From positions 276,164 through 340,163 of the forward strand of contig NZ_JAIVKU010000001.1 of assembly GCF_020524165.1 (NCBI RefSeq): a stretch of DNA of 64,000 nt, written 5' to 3'. The stretch's first letter is position 1, and each line of letters starts with the position of its first letter. The notes beneath the pieces are model-generated. The model was given only the letters and a program-made list of their open reading frames with translations, was not told the DNA's origin and ran no database searches. The position numbers were made by a program, and so were the translations under genes. Source of the DNA: Guptibacillus hwajinpoensis (GTDB taxonomy: Bacteria > Bacillota > Bacilli > Bacillales > Guptibacillaceae). Below are positions 61,517 to 64,000 of the stretch, one piece after another.

Positions 61517-61927
61517 ATGAAAATTCAGCAGTTCAAGATAAATGAAACAGGGTTGAATCGCTTCTTTGGTTCGCTTGAAGCGAAGATACTGGATATTCTC
61601 TGGAATGGACCGGAGATGTCGATCAAAGACGTGAAGCAAAAGCTTGATCAGGAGAAAAGCACGAATTTTAACACGGTGATGACGGTAATGAACCGTCTCG
61701 TGGATAAAGGAGTGCTTGTGAAAAGAACGGAGAAACGGTCTTCCATGTTCAAGCCGCTTTTCTCGAAGGAAGAATTTTTACAAACGCAGTCGAAGGAGCT
61801 AACGAAGGACTTGATGGATGAGTTTGGCCCGCTGGCTGTGAATCATATGCTTGATGCGCTTGATGAAGCGGATCCAGTTCTTATTGAAAAGCTTGAGCAA
61901 AAAATCAAGCAGCTAAAGGAGAAGTAG
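61517..61927 (+). CDS. BlaI/MecI/CopY family repressor
   Basis: This 136-residue protein has a winged helix-turn-helix (about 12-80: LEAKILDILWNGPEMSIKDV, NTVMTVMNRLVDKGVLVKR) and a C-terminal dimerisation helix bundle, like BlaI. Such repressors are inactivated by cleavage by a partner M56 protease, encoded next. The ATG at 61517 (6 nt after GAGGTG) is preferred to GTG 61508. It probably autoregulates through the 61488-61502 operator. Confidence 0.88.
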   Translation: MKIQQFKINETGLNRFFGSLEAKILDILWNGPEMSIKDVKQKLDQEKSTNFNTVMTVMNRLVDKGVLVKRTEKRSSMFKPLFSKEEFLQTQSKELTKDLMDEFGPLAVNHMLDALDEADPVLIEKLEQKIKQLKEK

Positions 61928-61928
61928 G

Positions 61929-62771
61929 ATGAAAATTAAACGGCCAGGACTTGTTTTCACGCTGTCCTTTTTTCTCGTTGTAGCCCTGATCGTTCAAATG
62001 GCGATGTACAGTCTGCATCTGTTCTCAAACTGGAATCTGATGTTTACCGTTTTCGAAGCATGTCACAACTTGTTTCGAGCGATCGGGATATCTTCGATGA
62101 ACGTGATGCTGGAAATGCTCATTCTTTCAACGGTAGCGCTTGTTTTGATTAGGCTAACGAAGCAGATTGCACGATACGTTACTTTTTCGAAGCGATTGGC
62201 CGTGCTCATCGATGAGTCGATTACGAATCAAATGGCTGACCACTATGAACTTCAGCACTCGCTGATCGTAATTATTCATGAGGCTCCGCTCGCCCTTACA
62301 TATGGTTTTGTGAAACCAAAAATTGTTCTTTCAACTGCGCTTGTGAACATGCTAACGGAGGAAGAGCTACGCGCTGTCATTTGTCATGAACAATTTCATC
62401 AACAGCACCGTGACCCGTTCAAAAAGTTTCTCGTCACGCTTCTTGTCACCGCTCTCTGGTACGTGCCGATTCTGAAATGGGTATCGAAACACTATCAAAC
62501 GCTAAGAGAAATTGCGGCGGATCGGTTCGCGATGCAGCAAACGAACAATAGGGTCGACCTTAGTAGCGCCCTGTTAAAATTATTGAAAAATGAGCACAGG
62601 TTGCGTCATGCATTTGCCGTTTCGTTCGCCGATACGTCGGTCAATGATCGCATTCAGCACATTCTTTCCCCTGAGAAAGAAGTGCATGCTACGCTACCTG
62701 TAGGAACGATTTGTTATTCGATTTATATCGTGTTAGGGTTAACCGTCATGTTTACGGTGGCGACACCCTAA
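61929..62771 (+). CDS. M56 family membrane metallopeptidase (BlaR1-like, no sensor domain)
   Basis: This 280-residue protein has membrane segments at about 8-28, 58-76 and 163-185 and near the C-terminus (258-278), and a cytoplasmic zinc-protease motif HEQFH (153-157) with REIAADRFA downstream. BlaR1 and MecR1 add an extracellular penicillin-binding sensor domain, which is absent. It probably cleaves the adjacent BlaI-type repressor in response to an unknown signal. The ATG is 1 nt after the blaI stop. Confidence 0.85.
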   Translation: MKIKRPGLVFTLSFFLVVALIVQMAMYSLHLFSNWNLMFTVFEACHNLFRAIGISSMNVMLEMLILSTVALVLIRLTKQIARYVTFSKRLAVLIDESITNQMADHYELQHSLIVIIHEAPLALTYGFVKPKIVLSTALVNMLTEEELRAVICHEQFHQQHRDPFKKFLVTLLVTALWYVPILKWVSKHYQTLREIAADRFAMQQTNNRVDLSSALLKLLKNEHRLRHAFAVSFADTSVNDRIQHILSPEKEVHATLPVGTICYSIYIVLGLTVMFTVATP

Positions 62772-62790
62772 CTCTTTTATGGAAATTAGC

Positions 62791-62805
62791 ACTACGATGT
62801 GTAGT
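62791..62805. promoter_or_regulatory. Second BlaI-type operator, upstream of doxX
   Basis: ACTAC-N5-GTAGT inverted repeat, sharing the GTAGTGTGA right flank with the site before blaI. It lies 24 nt upstream of the doxX start. Confidence 0.65.
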
Positions 62806-62828
62806 GTGAATCAAAGGAGAATGTAAAG

Positions 62829-63233
62829 ATGAAATTATCAACAAATGCGGCCTTTCTCGTGCTTCGTCTTGCGCTTGGCCTGATTTTTATCGTTCATGGA
62901 TTTGATAAGTTTGCAGGGGGGATCGAGAATACGGCCCATTTTTTTGAAAGTATCGGGATCAGTGGTGGATTAGCTTACGTCGTGGCTACGATTGAACTGA
63001 TAGGCGGTATTCTAATGATCCTTGGACTAGGAACGCGCATCGTCGCGGCGCTCTTTATCATCGTCATGCTGGGTGCTGTATTTACTGTGAAAAGCGGGAC
63101 TGGCTTTATTGGAGGATACGAGCTTGATCTCGCGCTACTCGGTATGTCACTCGCTCTGCTAATAAGCGGAGGCGGTGCCATATCGGTTGAACATCAACTT
63201 TTCTCAAAACAGTCGAAAGAGGTGCAAGCATAA
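62829..63233 (+). CDS. DoxX family membrane protein
   Basis: This 134-residue protein has four transmembrane helices and the DoxX pattern: LRLALGLIFIVHGFDKFAGG near the N-terminus and ELIGGILMILGLGTRIVAALFIIVM near 55-80. DoxX proteins are quinone-linked or redox-associated membrane proteins in several systems (for example with thiol oxidoreductases). The stop overlaps the start of the DsbA-like gene by one base, pointing to a joint redox function. Confidence 0.85.
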   Translation: MKLSTNAAFLVLRLALGLIFIVHGFDKFAGGIENTAHFFESIGISGGLAYVVATIELIGGILMILGLGTRIVAALFIIVMLGAVFTVKSGTGFIGGYELDLALLGMSLALLISGGGAISVEHQLFSKQSKEVQA

Positions 63234-63919
63234 TGGAAAATGGGAAAAAGGGTAAGAAGCAAGCACAAAAGCCGAAGTCGAAAGCGTGGATTTACGGTTT
63301 GGCGGCTGTGGTGGCTGCGGTGATCGTAGTCGTTATCATCTTGGCGACTGGCTCGAACTCGGGCGAATCGAGTGAAGAAGCAATGAACCAGCCGTTTCTT
63401 GGAGATGAAGAGGCACAGGTGGAAGTGATTGAGTTTGGTGATTACAAATGTCCTTATTGCAAGGCGTTCGAGCAATCTTTCTTTCCGCAAATTAATCAGG
63501 AGCTCATTCAAACAGGTGATGTAAAATTTACGTTCATCAACTATCCGTTTATTAATGTGGATTCCAATCGCTCGGCAGAATTTGCAGAAGTCGTGTATCA
63601 AGAGCTTGGCAACGATATTTTCTGGGAATTTCATCACTTAATGTACGAAAAGCAAACGGAAGGAACGGAGCAGGAGGATATTTATACAGAAGCTTACCTC
63701 GTCGAAACGTTGAAAGAAATCACTGATGAAGAACAAGCAGAGCAAGTGCTTACCGCCTTTCAAGATGGTGCTGGGGAAGACGCGGTGGAGTACGACCTTA
63801 AACGTGCGAAGGATCTAAACGTCAGCGGTACGCCGGCGCTATTCGTGAACAATGAGCCGTTTGAAGGGCAGACGATCGAGGATTTGAAGGAAATGGTGGA
63901 AGAAGCAAAGGGAGAGTAA
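63233..63919 (+). CDS. DsbA-like thiol oxidoreductase (BdbD/thioredoxin fold)
   Basis: This 228-residue protein is anchored by an N-terminal helix (about 19-39) and carries a DsbA-type thioredoxin domain with the active site CPYC (73-76) in GDYKCPYCKAF and the cis-proline loop in VSGTPALFV near 192. It faces outside and likely forms or shuffles disulfides, as BdbD does. Coupled with doxX, which could recycle its electrons to quinone in place of a BdbC/DsbB partner; this is inference. Confidence 0.88.
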   Translation: MENGKKGKKQAQKPKSKAWIYGLAAVVAAVIVVVIILATGSNSGESSEEAMNQPFLGDEEAQVEVIEFGDYKCPYCKAFEQSFFPQINQELIQTGDVKFTFINYPFINVDSNRSAEFAEVVYQELGNDIFWEFHHLMYEKQTEGTEQEDIYTEAYLVETLKEITDEEQAEQVLTAFQDGAGEDAVEYDLKRAKDLNVSGTPALFVNNEPFEGQTIEDLKEMVEEAKGE

Positions 63920-63924
63920 GTTTG

Positions 63925-63967
63925 AAAACCTCAATTGTCCACGTGTGGTGGACAATTGAGGTTTTTT
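63925..63967 (+). terminator. Terminator after the DsbA-like gene
   Basis: A perfect 17-bp stem (63925-63941 with 63949-63965) with a T run follows the stop codon. Confidence 0.92.
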
Positions 63968-63977
63968 GTTTTTGAGT

Positions 63978-64000
63978 GGGGTCAGGCTCGAGCCTGACCC
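63978..64000. repeat. GGGGTCAG palindromic repeat, copy 10, cut by window edge
   Basis: GGGGTCAGGCTC followed by GAGCCTGACCC reaches the window end; the centre is identical to copy 6. Confidence 0.8.

Noticed and set aside
1..64000. rRNA, tRNA, prophage or plasmid origin in the window
   Set aside because: None was found on reading both strands; gene content is chromosomal throughout.

Overview
The window comes from a spore-forming, low-to-mid GC Bacillaceae chromosome. The evidence is a B. subtilis-like block (ywzB, ywmB, murA, spoIID, spoIIQ, spoIIID, mbl, fabZ), an 11-gene nuo operon without nuoE/F/G, SinR/SinI regulators and a gas vesicle cluster in the Bacillus (Priestia) megaterium order. 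Gas vesicles and a large set of surface-anchored enzymes suggest an aquatic, possibly marine or haloalkaliphilic relative of Pseudalkalibacillus/Guptibacillus; that genus-level guess is inference only.

Layout. 1-762: a truncated DUF1697 gene and a DUF1722 gene, both on the minus strand. 883-11127: nuoABCDHIJKLMN, the proton-pumping and quinone modules of complex I without an NADH-input module; NuoC carries a long Lys/Ala repeat extension. 11334-22919: cell-envelope and sporulation core genes (ywzB, ywmB, murA, spoIID, a glycosyltransferase, spoIIQ, a small-protein/DUF485/solute-symporter operon, spoIIID with a leader uORF, mbl, an EpuA-type membrane protein, fabZ). A tandem pair of ~120-bp structured repeats lies at 11572-11811.

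23136-25877: a compact regulatory island with two SinR-type repressors, two very short SinI-type antirepressor genes, palindromic SinR-like operators and two small lipoproteins. 25964-27179: an SDR oxidoreductase and a VOC protein.

27349-50495: a run of large secreted proteins. Six end in three cell-wall-binding 2 (CWB2) repeats: a GH13 pullulanase/amylase, a YhcR/ExeM-like nuclease, a 5'-nucleotidase, an SGNH esterase, an M6 metalloprotease and a lysozyme-like protein. An NlpC/P60 endopeptidase with six peptidoglycan-binding repeats lies among them. Together they look like a wall-attached kit for using starch, nucleic acid, lipid and protein and for remodelling the wall. The run is interrupted by a REP-associated tyrosine transposase (RAYT) and a divergent DprA paralogue.

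50595-53982: D-serine ammonia-lyase, small hypothetical genes, a nucleoside-deoxyribosyltransferase-like protein and a TspO-like membrane protein. 54095-61019: a complete 14-gene gas vesicle operon on the minus strand (gvpA-P-Q-B-R-N-F-G-L-S-K-J-T-U). 61517-63919: a BlaI-type repressor, a sensor-less M56 metallopeptidase, DoxX and a DsbA-like oxidoreductase, with matching BlaI-like operators before blaI and before doxX.

From about 32.9 kb to the right edge, ten copies of a short GGGGTCAG...CTGACCCC palindrome were seen. Several are coupled to an AGTGTCC...GGACACT terminator hairpin. They occur in the same half of the window as the RAYT gene and flank it, so a REP-RAYT relationship is the leading hypothesis for novel mobile structure here. 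The other strong candidate is the duplicated SinR/SinI circuit.
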